Assembly (NCBI GenBank): GCA_021432605.1
Contig: MU271147.1
Span: 186,001-250,000, forward strand
DNA length: 64,000 nt
DNA from: Coniochaeta sp. PMI_546
Taxonomy: Eukaryota > Ascomycota > Sordariomycetes > Coniochaetales > Coniochaetaceae
Reading direction: 5' to 3'
The notes beneath the pieces are model-generated. The model was not told where the DNA came from. It saw only the letters and a program-made list of their open reading frames with translations, and did not search any database. This document shows positions 44,494 through 56,338 of the stretch, one piece after another; the first letter of the stretch is position 1; every line of letters begins with the position of its first letter. Both the position numbers and the translations under genes were made by a program.

Positions 44494-47400
44494 GCTGAGA
44501 GTGGTTGAGGGAGGCTTGAGGGTTAACGGCTCTAGAGGCCAAGGTTTGTGCTTGAAGTTGTAGGACAGTCAGTGTGGCACGTCGGAGGCAGGTGATCGAC
44601 CCACGCCGCCGTCAGGTTAGTTGGAAATGCACACTCGACGCCACTCCAAAGATAAGTGTGATGCACAGAGTCTCTCAGATACGATGTAGAAAGTTGGTTG
44701 CCAAGGAGAATTAGGAAGAACCGAAGGAGGAAGTTTGGAAAGAAGCTGGGGCCCACCCCAAGAAGGTGACTTCGCGAAGTCGGAAGGCAGGACAGATGGT
44801 GCAAAGTTAGGATGGTCAGATTCAAAATCCATCGGGCAAGAGCGTTGTCTCACGTACTCGGGGAAGGTGCCAGCGATATTTTGGCTGTTTGTCCTGATTG
44901 GAAGAGCAGTTGAACAAAGTGGCTCACTGGGGAGACCGTCCACTCTTTAGGGCCCGCGGCTTTGGTACAATGATTGAGAAATTCGCAGGTGATAGTTAAG
45001 CCGAAGGGCAGGTGAAGTGAAACAAACATATGTCGAGACTGGTTCGGAGTGGTATAGGTACTCTGGTAAGGTCATACTCTGCCAGTATTGGGCGAATATT
45101 GGTAGTGTTGTCTCGGGACTGCTGCTCTGGTTTTCTGGTTTCCGAGTGCTGAACATTCTTCACAGGAGGACACCCACACACATCCCTTACTAGGGCGTAC
45201 TCAAGGCGAACTCCAACTCTGCCGAAGAACCTATCTGCCTGCTGTGCTACACCTCAGTTGCACGACTGATGACGGGTGTGGTGCAAGGTACTACAGCTCT
45301 GGAGTTTGACAAGCCGCATTGGGCATCGACTGGATCTCACCCTCTAACGCAGCTTCATTTTGAGACAGAGCGTGCCAGGTCTGGCTCTTGATATCTACCT
45401 CATCTTCGAGGTGCGTCAGATGACAACGTGGTTGGTGCTCTCATTGCATTTGCCTCAGGGCAAGTAAACCTCGGCAACACGCCTTGATATTGCTTCCTTG
45501 CTCGGGCCAGTTCATTTGGGAGGACCAAGATAGTTGGTAGCCATAGGAACCAGTTCCTTCCAGACTGGCTTCTCGCTGGCGGGATCTCGGCCAGACTGGA
45601 CCATGTGGAGGACGATTTTACTAAGCTATGTCGGGTCATCTGGGATAATTTATGTATGACTAAAGCGTTTTATAGATTTCCCCCGAGTGAGGAGCAGGTC
45701 GTGATAATTACGCCAAAGTTGTCGAAAAGTTCGTCTGTTCCATTATTCTCTCTTACAGCCCTGACTTGGATTAGGCAGTGGCAGGTAAAGCATCCGTAGC
45801 ACGACAATTTGCTGGTATCACACATCTCATCGGCCACAATCGTGGTGACATCATGGTTTCTTTGCGTCGCAATTCGATGAGAGGCGATTGGCCCTCTCGA
45901 GCCTGTCGTGATCCGACTCGTGCTCGTCACACAGCTTCAGTCGTAATTTATACCACTAACCGTCAAGAGGTAGAAGTTGCTCGATCTGGATTGTGGTCTG
46001 ATGTGTCTCATCTCAAGGTTTCCGTCAAGTCAAAACCGAGACGATACGGGATACAAGACTCAGACGTCCAAAGATTTGAGGACAAGTCGTTTCTCATTTG
46101 GACCTGCTAGACCGGAGCAATGTCCCTATATAGTACAACGTTGATGTTCAGCCGTTAAGCAAGACAGCTCCAGCCACAGAGGTCTGGGCATCGCATCACG
46201 ACACCAGAGGCTTCAAAAACACAGAAGACATGATTGAGAGTGCGAGAGATACACTGAATTCATTGTTCCTGGAGAGGGCGAGACTCCGAGAGTGGGTGAC
46301 TGCGCTGAAGCATGAAGCGCGATCGTCCTTCCATTGTGTAGGTTCCTTTCCTACCGCACTCCATCTCATGCAGGATCGGTTGCTTGCATAATGGGCGCAT
46401 CTTTGAGCAGATATGGTTCTGTCCAATCCCATGGTTGGAGAGAATGCCTTGTCAAAGTGTGATGGCAATCAGATACACGGTAACTGGAAGCTTATGGGTG
46501 ACTGCCAAGACAAGGGTGAATGCCTGTCGCTAAGGTAGCCTTCTTGCGTGCTATTCCGCTGGGAACATCTGTGCATCTGTCTCTGCAGCTGCCATAGCCA
46601 TCTCCAGTGCATTGAATACCAAAGCAGTTAGTCCATTCCTCAGGGCTGAGCAACCGACGTCACCTGTCCCGATGCCGGTTACAAAAACAGAGTGTATTGA
46701 AGCTCACATAGTGAAAGCAATTGGGCGGAACCAGGGGCAATATTGAGAATTACAATGCCGCTTCCAGATGCAGCTGACCAAAGTGCCGAAACGAGTTGGA
46801 AAATGTGCGTGTCTGATGCAGAGACTCGGCAGTTCGGGATGCAGGTTCCCAAAGGAGCTACTCTCACTGTCGAGGCATGGATAAATGTGGCCTCTGTATG
46901 ATAGGGAGCGAGGTCCTTAAATATTCACCCCTCGCTCGTCCAGGCAGTCATATCATAGGAGCACTGTTGAACAATCACGAACGCTCAGACACGCCGAAAG
47001 AACGGATGCGAACACGAACAAGGATAGACCGCTGGTCCAAAAAGATATCATTACCCTAACGGCGTTGCTCATGACGGTCTCACTAGGCCCATTTCCTGGC
47101 TCCTGAGGAGAGTATGCGTCGCAAAAGTATGTAGACTAGTCACAGCCCATCCTTACCCATCGGTATCAATAGCGCCAACATACTCATCTGGGCATCCACA
47201 GAAAGCCCAACCGACATCGCTAGCACCCGAATAGAGTTGTGCCTAAATGGGTCGATATATGCATATAGCATTTGGAGACCTGAACACCTCAGCAGACGAA
47301 GGGGATGTTGTTTCTGATAGTATCAAGGTTTCCATGGATCGGTGGCCGGAACCTTGCATTCACGGTCTCGTCATTCATGGTGTCGGTTTACCAGCTATTA

Positions 47401-48763
47401 TTAACTAAAATACCCAAGGAACAGAACCTATGTAAGCAGAGATGATCAAAATGAGGTTGAGAGACTTATTGGGTCCAAGGAACCTAGCCCAATCACTAGT
47501 GAATATGTTCAGTTCAAGTTTTACCATGTCCTAATCAAATCAAGCCGTCCACATCAAAAAGGCCCGAACATCTCCATACAGCCCTCGTATATATCGCTCG
47601 CCGTCTAGGTGTACATAGGAGAGATCCAAGACATTGTCAATTAGTGCTGTGCGCTCTTAGCCACTTATCCTGACCAGGAGTCTTTACACACTACATCTTG
47701 CACACGACTACATTGCTCCTCGGTCTTTCTAGTAGTGGGAGCCACTGACTAAATAGAACCTTACAGATAATCTAACACAGTTACACTAACTTATTTCACA
47801 CAGCTCTTGATGAACTCTGGATCTGGTCGCGATCCGAGATACAGGGTTAGGGTTTGTGGCAGAGCTTGTTTTTACCCCTGAATCGGTTTGTTTACTTTGG
47901 ACTGTGGTTGCTTAACCTCCATATAACGTCATTGGCTCATGCTCTACCCACCTGCGAAGAATGACTTCCACTCAAACGTAGACCAAGCTGAGATATTGAT
48001 GATGATAACCTGAAGCAAGAGGCCTTCTTGGCGGGAAAACTGATGCTTGAGGTTGTATCATAGAAGGTTCCGTGGAAGCCGAAGTCTACGAGATGCCAGC
48101 CAAGTTATCCTTCCTTCCACTTGACAGAGCGTTTGAGACACGGCGTTATAATACCAGAGATTTTTAGACTGTGTATTTATTCCATTATGATGTACTGTTC
48201 TGCCTCTGAAAGAACATAAAGTGTCGGTTTCAAATGCTCGAAATGACCATGTCTGTCGGTTGTCTGTCTGCTGTCTCTGTTACATGTCTGCGACTACCTC
48301 TTGCCGGCGGCGCCTCAAGCCCCTCAAATCCGGGAAAGCTAGATGAGAACTGCTAAAAGTGGGTATTATTCAAAAAGAATGTCTAAGGAAAGAGCTTCTT
48401 AGACGTTTTGTAACTGAGAAAGTGAGGGAAGGTGAGCCAGCTGAACTGTGATCTAGCGTTCGTACGCTTTCTAGACGACCCCTATTCCTTCTCTAAAAGA
48501 CTAAAATAGTGCTCTTTCCTAAAATCTTGTAAATTTAGGAAAGAATGGCTGCTGAAATGATACCTTACGTCCTTCCTCTATGCTCAAAGAGTTCTGTGAG
48601 TGTTCTCTACTTATGCTTTTCTTGTCTTGTCCTCGTCCTGTCTCTGTTGTTCCCTTCTCCTGGTTTGCTAGACTTGATGTTCCCGAGTCTTTGCTGTTTT
48701 GAGAGACAATTTTCGCTGTTTTCGCCTTGCCTTTTCTCCTGAGCTGCCGTTTCTGTCATCAAG
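44494..48763. other. 4.3-kb gene desert
   Basis: The longest stretch without a supportable gene. Short open frames occur on both strands but none shows motifs, plausible splicing or strand-consistent composition. The part from about 47,050 to 48,480 is noticeably AT-richer than the left half of the window. No terminal repeats or target duplications were spotted by eye. Decayed repeat-derived DNA is possible but not shown. Confidence 0.4.
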
Positions 48764-49484
48764 ATGGCAGATAACCATGAACATAACTGGACGGACGTGG
48801 TGCAACCAGCCCTAACCATCGCCGTCGGGATCGTCACCGTTGTGTTGGCCTACCTGGCATATCGCTCGTATGTCTATACCTGACCTTACCCAGAGTTTTT
48901 GGCCCGGAGACTTTTTAGAGAACTAATCTTGGATCAACAGGCCTGCTCTGAACAATATTGTCGACGCTTTGAAGACCACCTCCAATGCTATCACTGAGAC
49001 CGCCAAAGCAACTACCGCCGCCGCCACTACCGCCGCCGCCGCAACTACAGCCGGCGCCGCAACCGCTGCCGCCGCAACCGAAGCCGCCGCCACGACCACT
49101 GCCGCCGCCACTACTAAGGCCGGCAATGATAGCACCGAGGCTATCGCCGCCGCCGCCACCAAGTTGGCCGATGCCTTCGCGGCCATGGCAGCCGCCGCCG
49201 CCGCCGACCGCGACGCCCACCGGGCTGAGAACGACCTCCTCCGGAAGGAGAACGCCGCCATCTGGGCCGAGCTGCGCAGCCTCCGGGCTGATCTCGAAAC
49301 TGGCCGGTGCCGATGCCCTCCCGCCACTGCCACCCCTCCTCCCGCCGCTCTCCCGCCCGCTCCCGCCCGCTCCGCCTGCTCCAGTGCAGCGACCGGTCCG
49401 GGCTACATGGCTCCGACGCAGGCATCAGCTCGTCGAGGCGACAGCTCCGAGAAGGGAGCTTACCGTGAGAGAAAACTCACGTAA
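48764..49484 (+). CDS. Ala/Thr-rich single-pass membrane protein, orphan
   Basis: Two exons, 48764-48867 and 48941-49484, with a 73-bp intron (GTATGT, AACTAAT branch, CAACAG), give 215 aa. The N-terminus is short and polar, then comes one hydrophobic helix (ALTIAVGIVTVVLAYLAY), a long Ala/Thr-rich tract of GCC/ACC/ACT codons (about residues 50-125), a heptad-like charged helix (AENDLLRKENAAIWAELRSLRADLE) and a Pro/Ala/Ser-rich basic tail. It looks like an N-terminally anchored coiled-coil protein. The GCC repeat also leaves the other frames open (Pro- and Ala-rich) as a compositional side effect. No family recognised; it could be lineage-specific. Confidence 0.6.
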
Positions 49485-49849
49485 ATAAAACCCGCAAGAG
49501 GCGGAAGTAGTCGAATACCTGATATCGGCACCCGGTCGGGGGCAGACCCTGACCGGGCCGGGCATCGGTCTGACGGGTCAGACGCACTCATCAATCAGCG
49601 TACCCTGCATTGCACACTTGTGTGCATTAACCGGTGGGTCCGCCATCATCATATTGGCGGATAGCAAAGATCAGACCTTCACTTGGTTCTCTCAATAGAC
49701 CAGTGTAAACCCGATATCAGCGTAACGCGGCAATGCACTACAAGTGACACCAGAAGACAGCTTTCCGGTGTCTAGCAGTCACAGAGACCTGCTCCTTACT
49801 TCGCTCCGGCCAACCTCAATCGGCTCGGCTCGATTCCTCTACCAGCTCT

Positions 49850-50860
49850 ACCCTTCCCTATTAGGTGCTCTCTTCATACACCAATCTCCGGCGGTGGGCA
49901 ACCTTCTTGGCAGCCAATCCTTTCAACAGCTGCTCCCTCTTGGCAACTAGCTGTCTCGGTGGCTAACCACCTCTGAGTAAGCAACATCTCATGAAAGCCA
50001 TCTCTTCTTCTTGATAGCTAACCCTCATGACAGTTACTTCCTTTCATAAGGAAACCCTTCTTGGGAGATGATTCCTCTCGGCAGCTACCCCTGCTCGGTA
50101 GCCATCACTTTTGGCAGCAAACCTTCTCCTCGACTGCTCTTTAGCAACAGTCCTGCTCCCTCTGCGCACCAATCTCAGGCGGCGACGAGCCGTCTTCGCT
50201 GGCGTCCCAATTGACAACTTTCCCTCCCAGAAACCAATCTCCTTTGGGGTATTAGTGTCTGTTGATAGTCACTCCATCGCGAAAACTTCCCGTATAACGG
50301 CTACTCCCTCTCGGCAATCAACCTTCTTGGAATCTACCTCATTGGCAGCCAATAACGACAAAAACTCCCTCTGAGCGGCGATCATTCTCGTGAGCGGTTA
50401 CTCTAGAAAATAGTCTCTTTTGGCAACAGAGCTCTCTCAAAGCATACATTTCGGGCCGTGATTGCTCCTCTTAGAAGTCACATTTCTCGGGGTACGACCA
50501 TCTTGGAAGCTAGTCCATTCTCAACAACCAAGCCCTCTTGACAACGAAATCTCTCTCGGCAAACATCCTCTTTTGCGAGCTACATCTTCTTGGCAATCAA
50601 TGCTCTCAGCAGACAACCCTCCGCACGTAATCAAGATCTTTTCACAGCTGAAAAGTATGTCGCGCTCAACTGCTAACATCCTCATCAGTCAACCTTCTCC
50701 TGGGAAGAGTCTCTCCTCATGGTAGTCAATCTTTCCCAGCGGTCTCTCTCTCGATTCGGTAGCCTTCTCTCTGGGTAAACAAGTTTCCCGGGAATTAAAT
50801 AATTCTTGATGACTAACTTAATTGTGTAAGTCTCCTTTGTCGGCGGATAACCTCTCTTGC
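49850..50860. repeat. degenerate tandem array, period about 16-18 bp
   Basis: About 1 kb in which a unit close to GGCAGCTAACCCTCTT recurs head to tail with heavy divergence. Clear examples lie at 49,910 (GGCAGCCAATCCTTTC), 50,080-50,125 (GGCAGCTACCCCTGCTC, GGTAGCCATCACTTTT, GGCAGCAAACCTTCTC), 50,310-50,345 and 50,570-50,620. The spacing is not a multiple of three, which argues against a coding repeat. Edges are approximate; it may begin about 100 bp earlier. Confidence 0.6.
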
Positions 50861-52155
50861 TGAGTAGCCTCCCCAGTACTCACTCGGCCAGGGGCGAAGC
50901 ACAGCCATGAGGTCTGGCAGTCGGATGAAAATGCTATGATGACACTGTCACCACTTGAATCTGACTTGAAGTCCGAAGCCATGGCTTGGTGCAAGATGGC
51001 CTGGCCTATTGCCTCGGATCCGTACCTGTCTGTGATCGTCTGCAGGATGATCTCATAGTGGTTCAGCTTGTCCTAATGGTATCGTCGCTGATCTTGGCCT
51101 TTAGAGTCGCACGACGTAAGCCCTTTTTGTTTACGGGCAGGCATTCGGGCACAACAACGCTACGGCCGGTAGCGTGACAGAGGAGAGCGCGGTCAAGGGC
51201 TGTACGACGATGTGAGCGCGCGAGCAGACGACTATGACGCTGAATATAGGCAATGGTAACGTGTAGTGGGAACTGGCAATGCGGGTGCTGTTACTGGGGA
51301 CTGCGGTACGTGTCAGGGTTCGTGGTCCTGGATTGGACCTTGTCAAGGAGATTGTTGGTGTCGTATACTGGTAGGGACCTTCACCTTCTCGAAACTCTTG
51401 TCTGGTCGATCTTTGGCCACCTTAGACATAGGCTTGACGTTCGACCTGTCTCTATAGTTGCCGTATCATGAATATTCCACACGCCACTGCGCGCACCTTA
51501 TCCATCTCGTCAAGCGCCACAACCAAAATCTCGCCTACCACGACTGCTCGCCTACCAAGACTCCAGAGTGACTACTATGCCGGCTTCTTGTCTAGAAAAG
51601 CTTTAGACTATAGCTCGGAAGGTGGCAATCTTATCCCGGACGCCGTAGATATCCATCGTATATTCAGCGAGGAAAGCCGAACGAGCCAGCCGCAATTTCA
51701 TCACCTCTGTACACGCTTGTACCCCGGACGCCTGGCCGGCAGGATGTGCCGATTCGTCAATGATGTTGAACGTGAACAGCTCCTGCGGGACTCGTCTGAA
51801 CCTCTATGTAGAGGTAGCTTCTGGACCGTGGGCGGATATAAATCGAGCTGTGTAGAGGTCTCTGCTATGTCCTTACGTAGAGGCACTGTTTGCAGCCAGC
51901 TTATAAAAGGCTGCGGCGACTTGTGTTTACAGCGCGAGTCGGAGTTGCAACCATCACGCAGCTAGCACACCGCGTAGCAAGTAAGTGTATAGCAGATACA
52001 AGCTGGATCTTCTTTATTCGCTCTGGCTATGCTAGACCTAGTCGGCAGATGGTCAAGTCCACGCTAGTTGACCTGTGCTGGAAGGTTTTCAAGCATGTCA
52101 TCAAAGAAAAAATAGAAGTTAGATACCTAGGCAGCCCAAAACTCATATCATCATC
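50861..52155. other. spacer with a possible Cys-rich mini-gene
   Basis: No firm gene. A plus-strand pair of segments, 51076-51115 and 51267 onward, would join in frame across a 151-bp GTAAGC...GTGTAG intron and encode a short protein with five cysteines in 22 residues (see findings). A 165-codon frame at 51468-51965 has no recognisable content. Confidence 0.35.
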
Positions 52156-53508
52156 TTATTCGAATAATAGCTGCGATAGCTTTTCCCATCTCCACCTAGA
52201 TGTGCAGAATATATCATCGCACCACGCAACATGGCGGAGTTCATCGTCCTCTAAGATACCCCAAGACTCAGGATGAAGCTTATATGCCCAACAACTTGAT
52301 CGCGGATAATATCCACGTAGGCCTGGCTTATAATAGGAGGGCTTCAGAACGCGTATCGTAAGAGTAACAGCCGAGCCATAACGATACCAGCTGTAACAAG
52401 CATCGCAGACGGTACATTCATAGATGTGTTGAGAAAATAAACACGGTGGTAGGAAATATCCTGCTCGGCCGGGTAACTCGGCGGCGGTACAGCCGCAGCA
52501 GCTGCTCAGACGGTAACACCGATGATTGTTCCATCGCATACTGTCGAAGCACGCACAACGGTCCGGGCAGAATGGTAATAGTAACTGTCCGTCATCGACC
52601 GTGATATGTGGGCATAACATTTTGCCCAGTATATGTGCATTTGCTATCAGTCGTTCCTGCAAAAACGCCCGGGTCACAGGAGTCTGGTGGTGAAGCTTGA
52701 ACAAGAGGATTGTTGCTTGTGAACTATATAACGGATTGTCAGGTTGGTAGAGGAAAGGATTTGATTGTATATGAGGTTTTCCCTGTCTAACGAGCTCGTT
52801 CCCGCTCTGGATTTTCGAGGAGAGTTTCCACAAGGTATACCAAGGCAGGTGATGATCGGGGTGCTGGCAAAGCTGGTGTAGCGCCTTCTTCGGAGGGATT
52901 GGTTTCGGATCCGTGAGCCAACTGGATCCTATGGACTCGTGATTGCAGATATATACTCTTCCTTCGGTTAAAACACAGACTCGTGTCATCGGGGAGGCCG
53001 CTCTCTGCCGTGATGAGAACAGGGGACGCTTGTGGAACTCGTTGCAATGGGAGCACCAAAGAGTATCCTGTATCGCCTTCATAGCGTTGTCGTATCTCCC
53101 ATCCTCTCGGAACCTGAGACAATCATCACAGAGTCGGTCTCGATCTAAGAGATGCCGGTCCGGCAGCACAAGTTGAGGGTGAGGAGGGTCATTGAAGTAT
53201 ACGGGTGAATACCCAGGCCTCCACCACCTCGGCGTCTGGCATTCTAATATCGGATCATACATGATTCTCATGAATAATCCACAGGTACGCTGGACGAGAC
53301 CTCTTGTTGCATTATCCAAGTTGCCCAGAATCAGCAATAAGAGCTCGTCTGGCAGTCGGTAGAAAGCGCAGTTTGTGAAGTTGGAACGCCGAGCAGATAC
53401 CCATACTGGTTCGTGTTCGCCGACGTCACAGGTGCGGTACGATGATGTCCACCACTCTCTGACTCGAAGCGACCAGTCTTTTGATTTGGCAAAGATAGTA
53501 GTAGCCAT
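52156..53508 (-). CDS. F-box protein with Cys-rich modules, paralogue of the gene at 37301-38560
   Basis: Single exon, 450 aa. An F-box near residues 45-85 (CAFYRLPDELLLLILGNLDNAT...VQRTCGLF) is followed by a first Cys cluster (RLCDDCLRF and CSHCNEFH, the latter C-x2-C-x3-H), MLCPHITV, a further Cys-rich stretch around CCGCTA, and CTVCDACYSWYRYG, with the same C-x2-C-x2-C spacing as CGACPRC in the other F-box protein. Predicted to bind Skp1 as an SCF substrate adaptor; the target is unknown. The Cys/His modules may bind zinc. The start is the first ATG; the frame is open 19 codons further up without one. Confidence 0.75.
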   Translation of the reverse strand: MATTIFAKSKDWSLRVREWWTSSYRTCDVGEHEPVWVSARRSNFTNCAFYRLPDELLLLILGNLDNATRGLVQRTCGLFMRIMYDPILECQTPRWWRPGYSPVYFNDPPHPQLVLPDRHLLDRDRLCDDCLRFREDGRYDNAMKAIQDTLWCSHCNEFHKRPLFSSRQRAASPMTRVCVLTEGRVYICNHESIGSSWLTDPKPIPPKKALHQLCQHPDHHLPWYTLWKLSSKIQSGNELVRQGKPHIQSNPFLYQPDNPLYSSQATILLFKLHHQTPVTRAFLQERLIANAHILGKMLCPHITVDDGQLLLPFCPDRCACFDSMRWNNHRCYRLSSCCGCTAAELPGRAGYFLPPCLFSQHIYECTVCDACYSWYRYGSAVTLTIRVLKPSYYKPGLRGYYPRSSCWAYKLHPESWGILEDDELRHVAWCDDIFCTSRWRWEKLSQLLFE

Positions 53509-56338
53509 GGGATTCTGTATTGCGTTGCCGAGAGCTCGATGACTGTTGCGATTTCGTAATAGCACTGGTATTATTTCTTAACGGCTGGATACCGAGAAAA
53601 GGCAGTATAGCGAGCTGAATGAGGCACCTTGGGAAGGTATGCAAGAAGCTTGATGTACTATGCCCGTATGAGCGCCTTTTCTCTTACTTTTCAGTCAATA
53701 AATGTTGTTGTATTTATAAGTTTTGGGCCTGGCAATACGTACCTTGGTATATGTCAGAGTGGGTTGAGAGGGTGGGCTTCAAGCGAGAATGGTGATTTGC
53801 GCAGAGCTTGGCCACGACAGAGAGTAACTGGTCTCGGGGGAGAGAGAGGTGGGAGCAGTTTAAGCGGATTTTGTTTATGGTAGCGGTTGTGCCAAGCCAG
53901 GGATAACGAAGAGTGCGTTGTTGGTTGTGTAACGTCTTATGCATGGGAATCAGGTCGATGGGGTCTTTTGGCTGTCCTTCAGAGGGACTAAAAGTCCAAT
54001 GTAGAAGCAAGTAATGGGTGTTGTAGTGTTGATTGCCAAGTCGATTTGCTCGGTGAAGGAGGAGAAGCCACCGGTAGGACGGGAGGCAGGCATATTTAAG
54101 ATACGTGGTAAGTAGGATAGCCAAGCCTTTGCTGAGCGGTTTATGATTTGCAGCTGAAACGGTGGCATTCTCAAATCAGAACTGTAACAGGAAAGTCAAA
54201 AGTTTAAACATAGGTAAGGTAGGTACCTGGACATACCTGGGCTAAGGTACCTTTTTGCCGTACAGTAGCCTTTCGTGGCCCCCGCTCGGGTACTTGCTTT
54301 AGCCTTTATCTCATCTTTAAGACCAAACCCAAGGACGGTATCTGCTGGGTTGCTTTCTACTGTGGGATTAGTAGCGTTTGCGAACCCTCCGCCATCAGAC
54401 GAAGCCTGGCTGGATTTTCAGCTTCCACAATATCAAGGAACCTTTTTTGGAGATAATGCCGTTGATAGCCAGGGCTAGTAATGTCCGCGTGTAACCTACA
54501 AGTACGGTCGACCATGTTCCAGGTTTGGTTATTTGTTGGCAAAGCAAGGTTTTGGCGTCATTGTATTCAGTTGTCCCGTCGAGAGACGGGTGGCAGCAAA
54601 GTCAGTTTGGGGATCGAAATGTGGCTCCAGAGTCTACTTTCGGTCATTTTCTAAGTCCGACAGAACAGACTTTTGACGAGTCATACGATGACTTGTCCTC
54701 TAAGCGTCAGATAAGGCGGACCGAGAGAGCCACTTCTTCAGTTTGCTCTTCACACTGGGGTTCCAAACCTGGCACTGTCGGACTGCATAGCTTGCCCCCT
54801 CCGCACAGCCGCCCGTCTCATTCACCAGCGATCGGACACGTTAAAAAACGGCATTATGTGAGTTGGTAATGGTCTCAGCGTGAGAGTTGAAAGTCAACCC
54901 GGATACTGTCACTCTGTTTGTTGGGTTGAGAAAAGTATCGAGACAGACAGCGCACACTTCGTTTGCTTACGCGACCGTTTCCCCCTCCACGAAGCGCTCT
55001 ATTCTGGTCAAGTTTAACCCTCAGCGTCAAGCTAGGATTGAAGTATCAAGAAGAACAATAACTGTACGGAGGCGCGGTAAGATTTGACTGCGGTGCCGAT
55101 GGGCCCAATGTACGATCACATTGCAGCTCAGGTCAAAGCATAGGATTTGGAGAGGATTCGTTTTCATCACAGACTCAACAGGAAGTTTCCTATGAAGTTG
55201 GACCTCAAAGATGTCTGAACGCAAATATTCAAAGTTCCTTAAACCTATTATATACGTAGCTGTGTTCCATATGTGCCTTAGGATAAGATGCACGGGTGTT
55301 TCCTGCCACCGTCCGCAAGTAGGGAGCCCGCGTGCCAGTATCGAGAAACAAAGAAAAGAGGGAGAAACACCCCAAAACACCCAAAAAAAGAAAGTCCTGC
55401 ATGCCGCGTCGTCGAACACCGCACCTCGGTGACTCAATCCGACAGAGGACCGTCCCTAAGTCTAAGCACATGTAGTAACTGTTAGGCCACCATGCCCCCG
55501 ACCGAGCATTAATGGGAAGACACTTGATTAAACCTATATGCCTGACAGCCTCATCAACCCAATTTTTGGTGGCCAGCCAGAACTTTAGGGGTTCATCCAG
55601 ATGCTATGTTAACCATGATTTCTTCCAAGAATATCGCTTCGGCTGCTGCTTACCCGCTCGCTACCCTGTCTACAAATGACTCAGCCCAGGTTCAAGTGAG
55701 TGAGATAAGTGTGATTGTTTCTTGACACCCGATAGTTCAAGCGCAGCTGTATCACCTAGTCCCTGTTTTGCTAGCAGATGATCTGCTCACACACTCCCAT
55801 AGGAACACATCCTTCACCAGAAACTAGCATGGTCACATATTTTGGCTGTCCAGCAACCGGTTGGGCCCAGTTCCTTGGCTTACGTCGCTGTGAGCTCCAC
55901 GGTCAGCGATCACATCGTGCCCACAGTGCCCTGACGCTCCGGGGGCGGCCGGGACAGTATCCGCCGCATCTTCACCAGCTGCTACGCCACGTACCTAAGC
56001 CGGCAGTGCATGGATCCTTCTGACTCCGACGCTCTGACCGTCACGGGTGTGACACGGGAATGGGGGGCCCGGCTCTCGAGCGAGAGGAACACCTTTCAAG
56101 GAAGGCTTTTGTCCTGCCTGGCAGGCAAGCTGTCGCCGGGTGACTGCGGCCGAAGACACGCAAATTCCCCCGTTCTTTTATTGTTTTTCCCACGGAAAGA
56201 ACGCCAGCCAAAGACGCAGCGTATCCATGTCCCGGCCAGACGAAAGAAGGAAAGACGCGCAGTGCTCCGGCTTCACATCTTTCCCGGATATGTATGCTCG
56301 GAGCACTCGACCGCAGTTGCTACCGCCAGATTCTGACC
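53509..56338. other. 2.8-kb gene-poor spacer
   Basis: No gene I can support. Minus-strand frames at 53714-54174 read partly protein-like but lack motifs and a convincing start. Two AGGTACCT palindromes lie at 54221-54228 and 54245-54252, within a cluster of TACCT/AGGTA words. Confidence 0.4.

Noticed and set aside
44494-48763. Transposon or virus-derived element in the gene desert
   Set aside because: No transposase, polymerase or integrase-like frame and no terminal repeat was seen, so no element is claimed.
48923-49488. Pro-rich plus-strand frame and Ala/Gly-rich minus-strand frames over the Ala/Thr-rich gene
   Set aside because: They follow from the GCC trinucleotide repeat; only the called frame has a start codon, a spliced N-terminal helix and a non-repetitive C-terminus.
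53714-54174. Minus-strand frames upstream of the second F-box gene
   Set aside because: Partly protein-like reading, but the two frames overlap without a consistent join and no domain is recognisable.
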